Origin: Karstenula rhodostoma CBS 690.94
Taxonomy: Eukaryota > Ascomycota > Dothideomycetes > Pleosporales > Didymosphaeriaceae
DNA: 64,000 nt
Direction: 5' to 3'
Assembly (NCBI GenBank): GCA_010093485.1
Contig: MU001498.1
Location: forward strand, 487,697 to 551,696
Shown: positions 1 to 13,600 of the stretch, piece after piece
How the letters are laid out: each line of letters begins with the position of its first letter
How positions within the stretch are numbered: the first letter of the stretch is position 1
Made by a program: the position numbers and the translations under genes
Notes under the pieces: model-generated
The model's database searches: none
What the model was told of the DNA's origin: nothing
Seen by the model: the letters and a program-made list of their open reading frames with translations, nothing else

Positions 1-429
1 CCCGCAACTACAGCCTTCGGAATAGCCATGTAGTTCTGGCTGCCGAGGTTGGACGACGTGTTCTGTAGTTGCAGGACTAGCACCGTCTTGGCGTAAGGTT
101 GAAATAAGCTTGTACAAACGTAGTGTGCTAGTGCAGGACTAGGGAATATATTTGATGGTGGTGACCCAGAAGACGGCAGAAAAGATAGATATCGGGAGCG
201 CGGGGTAGAGAGGGACCTTGGCTACTGAAAAGTGGACTACGTCATTTTGCCAATACTTTAGTGCAGTGATCGATTGTGCGGGAGATTTCTGTTTTGGGAA
301 GATCGGATAATAGGTACACTTGGCTATACTCGATTTGTGTGAATGCGAAAGAGGAGCGAATTCGTCATGTAGATGGATCACCTCTCAGCAGGTCACTTTG
401 TGCCTTCAACGCAGGCTTAAATCCCCGCG
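1..429. other. gene-free left edge
   Basis: I see no supportable gene here. It adjoins the 3' end of the decayed pyruvate decarboxylase copy. Short open frames on both strands have no protein-like composition. Confidence 0.4.
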
Positions 430-2170
<1,741 letters not shown>

Positions 2171-3651
2171 CGTGGCACATCCTGTCGTAACGTTTTCAGA
2201 TATGCACAGGCGGGTGATGATAAGGGAACTTGCATGCACAGATCCTACACCTAATTGGCTGAAGCGGGTGAATAGATAGGCAGCCAAGCTCACTGTACTT
2301 CAGCCCATATCAGCGGTTGTCGGATGGGGACAGTGGTTTCAAAGCGATTAGAGGACGACTGCAGGTCAGTTGAATGTGTGATTTACGATAGTACACGTGC
2401 ACGCTGGCAGGGAAGAAGTGATGGTTTTCTGATTGTTGCCACGAACTACAAAGTAGGTTGCCGTAAAGTGATAGACAAAAATATGGACTGCGACTGCCGC
2501 CCAATTATAACACAAAATGAATGGGAAGAAGTGATGACCGTTGCCTTGTACTCGTACAGAAGTAGGAGTGTGAAATAAAGGAGCAATTGCGACTGTGCGG
2601 TACGCGCGCAGAAGTTGTCTCTGAGGTATGCTGGCATCCTGAATCGCTATTCTTTTTGCTAGGCACATCTATCGATGTGCGTAAGGATTGCTTCCAGGTA
2701 CTGATGGGTGCACATGTGGAAGCCCACGCGCTAGGTCATACGTCTAACCTATTATGGATCGACCCCACTCGCGAACCAGAACGAGGCTGACCTCCCACCT
2801 ATCTGTCCATCTCTTTTCCATCATATCGACTCTTCTTAGATATCGGTCCACTCCTGCATACGAACTGTTTCAATACGGTCTCGGAGCATTGTCCAAAATG
2901 ATGCATAGCACTGCGTCCTTAGGCTGTCGCGTCATGCCAATCTGAAACGCGTCTTCACTCTGTCTGCTGGAGCACAGAACATCGAAGGTGCTTTTGCGCA
3001 CAGCTTCATTATCGGTTTATTCTGCAAGAAAAGGTAATAAGTTGAGCTACACACCTCAATCTGCTGAAATGTATAGCCAGCCCGACAAAGTCGCATATGT
3101 GAGAGGGCGTTGAAGGAGTTGTGTCCCTAGAAACCTTGCGTAGGATCCATTCCTCAGGAACGTTCGAGGTCAGTCTCGGTTTCTATCTGAGGCTCACATC
3201 CACCCTACATCGACCCACCCCCGCTGGACGTCATTCGCTGGGGCACTCACCCGTCTCCCCATGCTTGGGACGATTGTTACCGACAGGCAAACACCCTGAT
3301 TCGATCTATGTATGACCTTCAAGCGAACGTCCTCTCAGCATCCCCCACAGCTCGGAACCCTCAATATCCAGGCGCTAAACTTTAGTCCATGAGGATATCA
3401 ATGCGGCTCAGGAGCACCTCTGATGCTCTGTCGACGGACGCACACTATGATGCGGGAGTTGGAAGTTGACGCTGAGAGATGACATTTCTCGTTTAGATAT
3501 CTCCTCGCGGCTTTCTCCACATTCTTTTGTATGGCCATTTACTGTTCGCTCGCTGTGTACAGAGTTGATCTCTGCGTATCATACTAATGCTATAATCCTG
3601 TCACTCCTTTGCGAAGTTGATCTTCGCCACTTCAGTACAACAATAGCCGCA
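2171..3651. other. decayed intergenic DNA
   Basis: About 1.5 kb without a gene I can support. Short open frames exist on both strands (for example 2324-2578 and 3121-3315 on the plus strand), but none has a recognisable domain, start context or splice structure. One plus-strand stretch near 3260-3380 reads like protein (it contains HAWDDCYRQANTLIRSMYD) and may be a relic. The last 200 bp should contain the promoter of the gene starting at 3652. Confidence 0.4.
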
Positions 3652-5469
3652 ATGGCGCAAGCACTCTGTTTTTCGCCCCTGGCTTTGGACCTTCCCAGCT
3701 CTCACATGAGCGTCGACTTTTCCACGTTTGTAGCACCCCGCCCGGATACGCAAAACCTCAAACCAGGAAGACATGCATCGCCTGTTACAGCACCAAAACC
3801 GATATCACGCATGCCCCTCACACGACAAAATCCTTTAACAAACGTCCGAGAAGAACCGGCAGCAGTCAGCAGCCCAGCTTCGCAGAAATCACGGAAGTGG
3901 CCGTGGCGACAACAACCCTCCGGGAGAGAGTCCCCCGTCACTGGATTGTTAAGGACCAACTCTAGCGCATACACGGCTTCATACCCGTCATCAGCGTCTA
4001 CGGCCGTCCCTCCAGTCTTCTCCCGCAACCCATCGACAACTACATCTCGCACCTCGCTCTCATCAGTGGAGTACGTTGACTACTCTTCTAGGCCACCAAA
4101 AAAGAAGCGAGCGAGCCTATCGTCGCTGCCGGTATCTCTACTTGAGTCTATCTTGACATATGCCCTATGTCTTCCGTTGACAGTATCAGTCGGCCCACAA
4201 TGCTCCGAGAATCGTCACATGCAGTATCGCTATCACAGGGCTGGGCTAGATTATATCGACTTGCAACTGATCCGCAAGCATCCACTCTTCCTGGTATCTC
4301 ACCACATCCGCCAAGTCGCACTAGACGTCTTTCATGAGAAATGCGACTTCGTGGTCGACTTTCACAGGATCTACCATACAAAAGTTTCCTCCACCATCAA
4401 CGATAACTTGAAAGCATACGAGAAGTTTTGGATCACCGAACAGCCTCCAAAGATGGTCGCAGACACTTTGCGCAGCCTCTCAAGACTATACCTTCGCCTC
4501 CCCGTCCCTAGCTGCGAGAATGGTGGTCATAGAGGACGCGATGAGAAAGACTGGATGGACGGCAGTGACGGACAAGGAGGCGGCAATTGGAAGATCAAGA
4601 GCATGAAACGAGAACAGGAAGACGCCGCAAGGGTCCTGCGATGCTTGGATTCAGTCATGAAGGTGATACTGGCTGATCCTTCGACAGTGGAGTCGCGAGG
4701 GCGAACAGTCGGCGTAACTAGAAGTACATCACTGAGACGGAGTCTGTCGCGAGCGAGGAGTAAGAGTCGCGGCCGCCATTCTGAAGGCCGCAGCGAATCT
4801 AGGCAGGGCACGGACGATGAAGTAAAGAGACACCTCAAACGACTCGAAGTAACACTGGTCAAGAAGAACTCGCATGCGATGGTATTGCCCGACACGCTGG
4901 GGCTGATCAAGCTTCTACGCGCCGTTCCAGTCGACGGTTTTACCAAGTATTTCTTCGAGCTGGATGAGCAGCAAGCTCTGTGGGCCACGAAGCATCGCAA
5001 GAAGTGGAAGGGATTCGAGCCTGATGGTACAAGACTCCTCAATGGTATGTACAGAATCCGCTCTACTTGCGACTCGTTTCACTGACTCATTCTAGACTTG
5101 CAGAACCTCACCATCGCCGACAAGCCCATTGAACCCATCCGCACCCCTACCCATTTCAAGTTCGTCAAAGTCGACAATACCGGAAAACTCCAACTCTCCA
5201 ATTCTCCCAGGATTGTACTCGACCGCCCTGAACCTAGGGAAGACCCGCAACCTGTACCCCAAATCCCAGCTACAAGGCGCATGGGCCTACCTTGGGCGCG
5301 CAAGAAGAGCCACGCCAGGAAGAACAGTAACGACAGCTTTGCAATCATGATTGATCAGGTAAAGGAGAAGGTGGGAAGCAGTGGCACGGTTACGTCAGGG
5401 CGCCACAACCCTCCTTCGGTGGATGAGCTGAAGAAGATTGCTGAGGATATCAAGAATGGGCTGTATTAA
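3652..5469 (+). CDS. F-box-like hypothetical protein, 588 aa
   Basis: Two exons, 3652-5044 and 5096-5469, joined by a 51-bp GTATGT...TAG intron that keeps frame (N-D-L-Q-N-L). I chose the ATG at 3652 (MAQALCFSP...) over the open frame that extends further upstream, because the extra 62 residues look like untranslated DNA. The first 150 residues are Ser/Pro/Thr-rich. A basic KKKR stretch is followed by LSSLPVSLLESILTYAL, which resembles an F-box helix pair, and then a conserved-looking region with HPLFLVSHHIRQVALDVF. This pattern is common in Dothideomycete F-box-like proteins of unknown substrate. A Ser/Arg-rich basic patch (SLSRARSKSRGRH) lies around residues 365-385. No catalytic motif is visible. 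An SCF substrate-adaptor role is only inferred from the F-box-like segment. Confidence 0.75.
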
Positions 5470-5825
5470 TTCAACGATTATCATGTTAGAAGCCGGAAAA
5501 TTCGTTCGACGTACGCATATTGATCTACATAGTATGTATTACAGTAAGGGGAGTGCTGGGCACTCTGTCGATCTCAGAGCCGTACATTCCTCTGCTTTTC
5601 CCGATTACCGTTCAACCAAACTGAGTCGGAAATCCAACAGCGGTATAGCAAGTCGAGTACACTCGTGAGGCACTCATTTTCATTCCATGTTACAAGATAG
5701 CGATACACCATTGACCTAATGAGCAGCATGAAAAAGGTCCAAAAGAGCGCTCCGTAGATCCAATCCCCAACCCCCAACCCAACCCCTCGCCATCCTCGGA
5801 AACCATCCGTGCGTCCGAGCCCGCG
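5470..5825. other. spacer between F-box-like gene and cysteine-rich array
   Basis: This 356-bp spacer separates convergent genes. It should hold both 3' untranslated regions. I see no gene. Confidence 0.4.
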
Positions 5826-6035
5826 CTAGCTCCCTCTTCCCAACTGTTCTAGCATCTGCTGGCAGTTGGTGCACATGCCTGTGATATATCTCGGGGAATC
5901 CCAGATCCAGAATCCACCACCATCAGTCATATTTGAGCACCCTCGGGGCCGGTTATTGCCGTCGAGACATTTTTTGAGTCCCGTGTATACCTCACAGTGG
6001 CAGAGCGTGTATTTTTTCTTAAGATAGTAGCACAT
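5826..6035 (-). CDS. small cysteine-rich protein, array copy 1 (69 aa)
   Basis: Single exon on the minus strand. The frame is open further upstream, but the start MCYYLKK at 6035 matches the MC start of the three sister genes, so I chose it. Cysteines fall at residues 2, 12, 14, 23, 33, 55 and 58, ending in a CxxC (CTNC). The family pattern across the array is MC-x8/9-C-x-[HC]-x8-C-x4-9-C-x17-23-CxxC, which looks like a compact zinc ribbon. There is no signal peptide or membrane segment, so a cytosolic or nuclear metal-binding protein is likelier than a secreted effector. It is the most diverged copy: the CxH pair of the others reads CHC here. A TATA-like ATATATAT lies near 6179. The function is unknown. 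Confidence 0.62.
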   Translation of the reverse strand: MCYYLKKKYTLCHCEVYTGLKKCLDGNNRPRGCSNMTDGGGFWIWDSPRYITGMCTNCQQMLEQLGRGS

Positions 6036-6567
6036 TTTGATGCTGTGGTAGATGCGGTTGATGAGATAGTGATGAAAGTAGTTGAGTAATGTTCTGCTTG
6101 ATTGATCCAGGGAATGGGCATGTGCAGTAACGTAGAGTTGTATGTTAAATGAGAAATTGGGCTTGGGTGCTTGAGGGATATATATTGTAGACGTTGAGGT
6201 TGTTGTTGGCATCTGTTGAGTGTAATCCAAGTGATATGCGGCTACGTTGTAATTGACATGCGAGTCGTGGCTGCCAGCATTCCTTCCCCGTCACATTTTT
6301 TATCGAACTACGTGGTATAGTACTAAGATAGCATCAGAGTAATGTCACTGGCGATTGATAGCGAAAAATCGGTCGAGTTCAATTCACCTTGAGTCGGCGG
6401 CTTGCCAACATCATCAACGCAAATGTACGCACACATACACGTACATCATCCATTGAGGTTTCTTAACTAACAAGCACTCAAGTACCGCGTCCTTGCTTCT
6501 CATTTACCTTCCAAGTCGAACGCAAGCTTGTTCCCCACGCCACGCCGCCAAACGCATGTTCATTTGG
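6036..6567. repeat. duplicated flank, unit 1
   Basis: Contains two blocks that recur between the next pair of array genes. GTGGCTGCCA at 6267, followed about 25 bp on by GTCAC, matches 7167. CACTCAAGTACCGC around 6475 matches CACTCGAGTACCGC around 7360. The offset is about 890-900 bp. This supports tandem duplication of gene plus flanks. Confidence 0.55.
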
Positions 6568-6822
6568 CTACAAATACAGTGACGGAGGCTTTTTCGCCTG
6601 CTTCTTGACATCAATGTGCCCCCATTCCGGTGGTCGCCCGTTAAGACAATCCTCACAGGTTTCCTCTTTTTTTTGCGGCCAGTCCAAGTGCCACTGCACG
6701 TCTTCCTCAGGCCCGTCCTCCATGGCGCAGCCGTAGCGATTGCCAATACCGTCGCACCTCCTATAACTTGTGATTTCTTTGTGTTTGCAGTCTGCATAGA
6801 TCTGATAGACGACTACGCACAT
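6568..6822 (-). CDS. small cysteine-rich protein, array copy 2 (84 aa)
   Basis: Single exon, start MCVVVYQIYADCKHKE at 6822. Cysteines sit at 2, 12, 23, 32, 56 and 59, with His14, giving CxH near the N-terminus and CEDC near residue 56. It aligns without gaps over most of its length to copy 3: shared blocks include HKEI, EEDxQWxLD, CxxCLxxRPPxWxHI and a KPAT/KPPS tail. An acidic centre (MEDGPEEDVQW) is followed by a Pro-rich end. A TATA-like TATATATAGTATA lies at about 6989-7001, some 170 bp upstream. No signal peptide is visible. Zinc binding is inferred from the Cys/His spacing; no family name is assigned. Confidence 0.72.
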   Translation of the reverse strand: MCVVVYQIYADCKHKEITSYRRCDGIGNRYGCAMEDGPEEDVQWHLDWPQKKEETCEDCLNGRPPEWGHIDVKKQAKKPPSLYL

Positions 6823-7445
6823 TGTCGAGAGCGTGTGGGTAGGGATGGAATGGAAAGGTGCTGGGAAATCTGTCAGGGCTCGGGCTTTTGTGGTTTGACA
6901 GTAGAAGCTTGTTGTAATTTTGAAAATTTGTAGTGTGCAGTAATCGAAAGTTCTGTCAGATGGGGGACTGGCTCTAGCGATTTGGTAGGGTATATATAGT
7001 ATACGACGAAGCTCCTGTCGGCGATTAATCCGTGCTTGACACGCTGTCATTGACCTTGAAGTTGCGAATGCCATGTGGGGATCCCGGAGCCGTGGAAGAA
7101 AATAGGGAGTCGCCCGCGAGGAAGAGGGAGTGTGGGGTGATCGGGGGCGAGTCACGTGCGAATCTTGTGGCTGCCAACGTTCTATCTATGTCACTTTTTC
7201 GATCGACAAGCAATACATGATACAGACTCCATTGCAAAAACGTCTTTGGTAACTAAAAGAGCCAACAAAGTACGCCCACACCAACCCCAGCTCGTTCATC
7301 GACAAAAGCACACGTATATACAAGATTAAAAACAATCGCAGAAATTCCAACGCCAAAAACACTCGAGTACCGCTTCGCCTGCTCGATTTCCAACTTTTAC
7401 GTCGAGCTAAAGCCTGTACTCTACGCTGCTCTGTCAAGCGTATGC
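6823..7445. repeat. duplicated flank, unit 2
   Basis: Spacer between array copies 2 and 3. It carries the second copies of the GTGGCTGCCA block (7167) and the ACTCGAGTACCGC block (7361), plus the TATA-like box of copy 2. No other gene is seen. Confidence 0.55.
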
Positions 7446-7703
7446 TTAGGTACCGAACAAAGTAGCTGGCTTCTGGCCCTGCTCTGCAAGATTAATGTGC
7501 TCCCAGTCTGGTGGACGGTCTTCAAGGCAAGGTACACACTCTCCATCTACCGATTTTACAACGTCCAAAACCCATTGCATATCCTCTTCGTCCCCATCCT
7601 CCTGGCTGCAGCCTGGTTTTTTGCTGCTCACCTTGCATTTCTCGATACGCACGATCTCTTTGTGACCGCACTCCTTGCAAATATGGTAGATGACCTGGCA
7701 CAT
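7446..7703 (-). CDS. small cysteine-rich protein, array copy 3 (85 aa)
   Basis: Single exon, start MCQVIYHICKECGHKE at 7703. Cysteines are at 2, 9, 12, 23, 32, 56 and 59, with His14, so the first cluster reads CxxCxH and the last CVPC. It is the closest relative of copy 2, with the same length to within one residue and the same acidic EEDMQW centre and RPPDWEHI block. A TATA-like ATATATAGTATAC lies near 7957-7969, matching the box upstream of copy 2, so the promoter was duplicated with the gene. No signal peptide or membrane segment. A small zinc-binding cytosolic or nuclear protein is the reasonable inference; its role is unknown. Confidence 0.72.
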   Translation of the reverse strand: MCQVIYHICKECGHKEIVRIEKCKVSSKKPGCSQEDGDEEDMQWVLDVVKSVDGECVPCLEDRPPDWEHINLAEQGQKPATLFGT

Positions 7704-9164
7704 TGGGAGTAATATGTGTAATGTGGGTCGAGTGAACAAATGTGGGTGATATTCTCAGGCAATTTTTGAGGTACAATCGGTAGTGGATACTTGTCGTTGT
7801 TGTCGATATAGATGACGTAGTTGATGTTGTTGTTGGTGTTGATGATGTGGTTGATGATCTTATTTTTGTCGTTGTAGTCGTCGCGAGAGTTGAATGTATT
7901 CAGGAAATGGAAGATGTGTGTTGGATGATAGACTAGCTTCGAGTATCTAGTATAGAATATATAGTATACTTTGAGGCTCGTGTTGACAACTGATATGTGC
8001 TTCGTTCAAGTGTTGTGTGAAGTTCAGCTGTGCAGTCGATATACGAACAGTGACCGTTGAGGTTTGTAAGACTAACTAGCTTCACATTTTCCTGGCTTCA
8101 CTGTGATATTGCAAGTTCGCGGTTATGGGGTTCACCACTGCGTGAAATCATTCTTTGCAATGCGATTGTTAAACCCCATGAGCTCAATTACGCCTGGTTG
8201 TTTTTTATTGCAATATCGATTGATTCACGGCTGCCGAGAAATATGTCACCGCTCTCGAGACAGACGTGAATATGCCAACAACCGAAAAGCCTCTTCACGC
8301 GCCGATCAGCCTCATCTCCCTGCAAATAAAACTTAATTATAATTCTTTAGTCAACCTTGCTTCTGGCCGAGAATTTCCTATCCCAACTCTCGCCTTCTCC
8401 TTGCCTGCAGGCTCGTTACTTGAGCCCATGGACTAATGTCCAAAGCGATGGAGTTAGGACAGCTATAATATAGGAAAACACAGAGAATGATAGCGAGCAA
8501 GGTTGTCGTTATGTTTACTTAAGTAACTGAGCTGCTAATATGTATTAAACTTTGCCCGAGAGTCCCTTCGCTCGGACGAGTTCAAATGCAAGTAGCGTTA
8601 GCCAATGAGCCTACGTACAGTGCTTTACCCCAGGGTAGCTAATACGTAGGTCGATTGCACTCAGAGGTTTGTTCCAGTAGTGCACACCTGTGTAAGACTG
8701 TATAAATGTATCTATCTCAAACTAGAATCGAATACTGTCAGACTATCATGCTCTTATTCACCCGCACACTAGTAAGTCTAAGTATGCATAAGAAAGTACT
8801 GTGGTGCCGCGTATCAGTTAATATACCATTACAGCACTATAGCAACCTTTGCACGTGAACCTGCTAGTTATATATAGTACCACAACCTCTACAAGTTATA
8901 CACAAGCTAGAATAGAGACACGTTAAAGAAGAGATGCTATACTGCTGTGGAAGGCCGTTTACACAACCCCTCAGTACCACGGCACTTTTCACCACGTCAA
9001 TTCATTCCCAACCCACAGCACCACAGCACGTTTTCGACGTCATTTTACTTCCTGTCTCCACCACTACAACACTTCCCATATCACCTACTACTACCCCGTT
9101 CCCACTCCCTCACTATCAACCCTCCTCAACGCCCTTCAGCGTCTCACCTCCCCCCATCATCAGA
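7704..9164. other. AT-rich spacer inside the cysteine-rich array
   Basis: Upstream region of copy 3, then about 1 kb of AT-rich DNA without a supportable gene. A CGGCTGCCGAGAA...GTCACC block at 8228 resembles the duplicated-flank blocks at 6267 and 7167, so a third, more diverged unit flank is present. GTTGTTG/GTTGATG trinucleotide-like runs occur near 7795-7880. Confidence 0.45.
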
Positions 9165-9347
9165 CTAGCTAGCGAAACCACCCCAAATCTGATTTCTCAG
9201 ATGACAATCATTACAGATGCCTTTCTGACTCCCAACCCAAACATGAGCCGGGTCGAACATCTTTGCGCAGCCGCCCTCTTGGCAAGGGCTGAGCTTGGGC
9301 TCGCTGTTATGCCCGCACGAATAGGTGTAGTAGACACGTACGCACAT
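9165..9347 (-). CDS. small cysteine-rich protein, array copy 4 (60 aa)
   Basis: Single exon, start MCVRVYYTYSCGHNSE at 9347. Cysteines are at 2, 11, 22, 27, 45 and 48, with His13: the same MC...CGH...C...C...CxxC order as copies 2 and 3 but shorter, lacking the acidic centre and the RPPxW block. It is the most compact statement of the family pattern. It lies 1.46 kb from copy 3, so it is either an older duplicate or the ancestral form. A TATA-like TTATATAC lies near 9520. No signal peptide. The short length alone would make it doubtful; the shared pattern and strand make it credible. Confidence 0.62.
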   Translation of the reverse strand: MCVRVYYTYSCGHNSEPKLSPCQEGGCAKMFDPAHVWVGSQKGICNDCHLRNQIWGGFAS

Positions 9348-10645
9348 TTCGTGATGAGGATTAAATGGTTGGATAGATGGGTTTGGTAAGCGAGATGCGA
9401 GTTGTGTAGAATATAGTGGTAACTTGACGGTGCTTTATGTAGTTTTGAGTTCGAATATTGGAAGAATATGAATACTGTGTTGCGAGGACGAGTAATTTGG
9501 ATTCTGAATTCTGAGGGGGTTATATACACCCCTCCTCCTGCGTTCGCTGGCGCCGTATACAACACAGAGAAAACGTGTACCATGCTCGCGTGAAGGAGGG
9601 AATTCATCGCACTTGCCAAGCTAACGGGATAACGAGACTCGCTCTGGATGTTGGGGAGCTGGACGGTATACCGCCAGCTTCCTCCCACGAGCATGCCTTC
9701 ACATACAGACCATCCCCAGCAACCCCATAATATACTGCCGTACCGTCCAAGCCTTATCCTCCACGCACAATATACAATACCATAGAACTGGACGTCAAAC
9801 CGCCGCCCTCCTCCCAAGAGCATGCGTTCCCAACCACACCACCCACAGCGACGCCATAGTATACTACCATAACATCCAAGCCTTATCCCCCAAGCCCAAC
9901 ATCAAACGCCACGAACTGCCTCCCAACTCCCTTAAACGACCTCCAAAGAACGCCATCTCAAGCACTCGACGCAGAACCAAACCCCAAAGCCCCCCCAGAA
10001 CCTAACGCAAAACTCAAGCCATCCGTTTCTAAGAACGTTACACCACCGCCCCCACGCTCCCACGCCCCCACGAAAAACAAAGCGCAGTCGGGAGCCAAGC
10101 CAACCCAGAAAAACATACTCGTCCTTCTCTACGCATCCCAAGTCCTAGCCTAACAGTACATCGCCACTCCACGTATATGAATCCAGTATAGGAGATGGTT
10201 CCCTCCCAACCACGTCGAAAGGAGAAGGGGGAGGGGGGGAGGCAGGGGCACCTCTCCCATCGCCTCAACCCCGCAAAAATGTCGGATACATGTGACATCT
10301 ATGCATTCACTCGAACCAACCAAGAAGCAGCCATCTTTGAAAGACCTAGTACTCATTGCTTTCATCTAAGCCTCAAAGATGCAGAAGATAACCCCCAGCT
10401 ATGCTATCCTATCCTATCCAATCCATCCAATGGTATCCACCCATCTAAATGGTACACGCATGCGTACCGGGTTGATTTTTCGCGTATATCCTTTCCCAAC
10501 CGTATGCAAATGCAGCAAAAAAACTTATACAGACAGACAAGCAGGGAGGGCCAGATCCCGCCTTGCGCATGAGAAAAAAAACGTCCAAAACGGACACATG
10601 TGTATCAGAAACGCCGCCACGCCAATTGCACGCAACGGCCAACCC
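9348..10645. other. spacer with direct repeats
   Basis: Upstream region of cysteine-rich copy 4 and 3' side of the PH/LRR gene. It contains the two-copy 129-bp direct repeat at 9661-9917 and no gene I can support. The last 400 bp or so is probably 3' untranslated sequence of the PH/LRR gene. Confidence 0.4.
9661..9917. repeat. tandem direct repeat, two units of about 129 bp
   Basis: Unit 1 spans 9661-9789 and unit 2 spans 9790-9917. Both begin GGACG, share CCTCCCA.GAGCATGC near their start and CCAAGCCTTATCC near their end, and close with AGAACT/CGAACT. The match is imperfect but colinear throughout, so this is an old tandem duplication. Confidence 0.65.
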
Positions 10646-13600
10646 CTAGCTCGGCAGCCGCGGCCGATCCCACATCGAAGAGGAGAAACTCCGCTCAATC
10701 TCCTTCTCCAGACTACTCACCCTGTCCAGCGTCTGATCCCCGTTCCACCCCTGCATCGGCCCGTTGAGCTGTATACTCGGCACGCCTCCATCGTGTATCG
10801 CAGGCGGACCACCACCCCCAAGCTGCACATCCTTCTCTATCGTCGGCGTCCTCTCAAGCTGTACCTTCTCGATCAGCCGTCCCAAGCTTGTCGCCGTGTC
10901 CGGTCGCTCAAACTCCTCGTCATCCACATCCAGCGCCGCGGGAACCCCATGCGCGAGATTGTAGTTTCGCTGCAGGTACTGCTGCAAACGATACTCCTGG
11001 CGCTCCCAGCTCTCGTCGACGAGGCCGAGAGCCGCCTTGATATCCTGGTCTGATAGACCCATCGAGAGCGCCTTGTCGCTCGTTGAGCGGCCGCGCACAC
11101 GGGACGTGAATTTCTGGCGGACGGAGGACGAGCGGCGGCGGGAGGAGTAGTGGGTGGTCGAGCTGGCTTCTTCGCGTATTTGCTTGACTTGGTCTTCGGT
11201 GGTTTTGAGGGCGAGTTGGCGGGATTCGTCCATGGAGGGCAGGTGGAGGAGGGTCGTGTTGCGGTGGAGGGCGTTGACAAGGTCGGTGAAGCCTTGCAGG
11301 GGGATGCCGTTGTTTTCGCAGTAGAGCTGCTCGAGGGTGGTGTTGACTTTGAGGACGTCGGCGAGAGTGTTGGCGCCTTGTAGGCCGAGCTTTTGGTCTG
11401 GACGTGGTCAGTGATGGGATTCGGTAGCCTTGCTGTTAGAGCAGACGATACTTACACTTGATAAGCAGAACCCGCATAGTGCGGTTCCTCTGCAAACCAC
11501 GCAGTGCGCGGTTGATACCGACGCCTAGCTTAGTCGTCTCAAGCCGAGAATCCTCACCCGACATATCGAGCCACTCGAGCGTGTTATTATCGGAGAACAT
11601 CCGCTCGAGCGCTTGACAAGTCTCTTCCGACGCATCGCTGGGTAACGAGGCGCGAGAAATATCTAGATGTTGTATGGTGTTGTTTCGTGCAAAGGCGAGA
11701 ATCAACTGTCGAAAGTCCTCTTCTTGTTCGAATTCAATAAGACGAATGGTCAAGTGGGATGGTGCTACACCTTCCGCAATAGCATCCGTGAGATCTCTGA
11801 GGCCGTGCTCTATGTAGTTCTCGCTGACATCGAAGTGGAGATTGCGGGCTTTGCCAGGCTTCTCGTTCATTGACCGTAGTAAGAATGCGACTGACTCGCC
11901 GGTAAGATAGCAATGATCCAAGCGAAGATCCCGGAGTGCTGCTGACTGTTTGTAGTTGACAAGGTAGCTATCCCATAGTCAGCAAAAATTCATCAATAAG
12001 ACAAGCAACAGTGCAAGCCTCGAGATATATCGGACGGTAGCAGGTAGACCGCGCAAGCAAGTTTGAAGCGTCTTGTGTAACCAGAATCACAAGACTATGT
12101 CTCTGCGGCAACTCAAAGAAGAATGTGAGCTTACCTTGCTATCGCATCGACGGTTGCTTTATTCAACGAGGTTCCACTAAGAACCAACTCTTGCAACCGC
12201 CATGCTTGAAACGTCTCAACTGCAATAAGAGGTTCATCACCAGATGTTCGCGCCACATTAGAAAGATGAAGTTTGGTGAGATATCCAAAGACTCCAATCT
12301 GCGAGTCAAAGATGGTAGGAGAAACTCGGAATGGGTTCGACGAGAGGTTCAGGGCTTCCAGTGTGTTCTCTTGGGGTCGAAGAGCGTCTAAAATCAGGGA
12401 GAGAGTGCGGTCTGTGAGCCCGCAACCACTTAATTCCAAAGCACGAATGTGGCATGAGCGTTCAACAGCTGCAGCCACGAGGTAGTCGAGGTCTGTTTCC
12501 CCAAGTTGGATGTTGTTCAGGGCAATCCAGTCAACGTTGGTCGACTGATATTTGCAGAGCGGGAACAGAGCTTCGACGATACCGCACCCGACATCTCTAG
12601 CTTTGGCTGTCGAAGATGCTAGATGATCCCTGGGCTTCCTGGTAATGCACCCGGAAAAGTCGAGCCGTCTGAGCTTCCGGCTGGTTACAGCCAAAGCCCG
12701 GATTTCTTGCACAAGCAAGCATGACCGCCCTAGTTCCTCAACATCCAAACGTAGTACTGTCCCCCTCTTAGTTTTCGTGCAGACATGATCGTCGCCAAAA
12801 TCGTCACTTAAGCCGTTGAGGCAGTCCAAGGAAACACCTGCGAACGAGATGCCACCAAAACTCTCGTTGTATCGTAATGAACGCATGACGGCTAAGAGTT
12901 CGAGATCTGTGTAATGTACCCGACGCCCCGCGGGCGGCATGAGTTCGAAACGCGGATGATCCTCGTCGGGATAGGTGACCCGATAGCGAATATTCTCCGC
13001 TTTCACGCCGTATGCGGCGCAGTATCCAATGAGGGTCCTGTCCAAACTGTCTTGGCTGATCCCGTGCGGGCTAGCTTGCCGCAATATGTCACGTTTAACG
13101 GGGTCGGGAACGATGAAAAGGTATGGGCGGGACTCCCATTCGGGTCTTAAATTTTCCTCGACGTATCGGAGACGCACAGCAATGTCGTGCGAAGCGAGCG
13201 ATGCTAGGTGAAGCACCTTGGGTCGTTGCAGCGGCGTCCGAAAGGTAAGTTCGAGTGTATCGTCCAGCTCGCTAACGCGCAACTCGGTGATGCTGAGGAT
13301 GCCATAAGACGACTGGGTATTGTTTGAAGCAAGGGAAGGACTCGATGCCCGTTGAGATTGGGGCTTGAAAAGGGGTATCAAATGAACTTTATGAACACCA
13401 ACTGCAAGAAAACAGACAGACGCAAGCGCTTTGGGAAGGTCATCTGACGATGCTCGGGAACTACTCTTGCTATTTGGACGTTGTACGACCTTGTAGATGG
13501 CGTAGTGGTGAGGTACATAGTCGGACTGAGATTCGACCACACGCGCAGCCAAATGAGAATTGTAGGCGGAGAGCGGATTAGCGTCTGCGAGTCTGTTAGT

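Noticed and set aside
5826..6230. Longer 134-codon reading of cysteine-rich copy 1 starting at 6230
   Set aside because: The added N-terminus has no similarity to the sister genes, all of which begin with MC.
10379..11053. 224-codon plus-strand open frame near 10.4-11 kb
   Set aside because: Antisense to the last exon of the PH/LRR gene, which is well supported.
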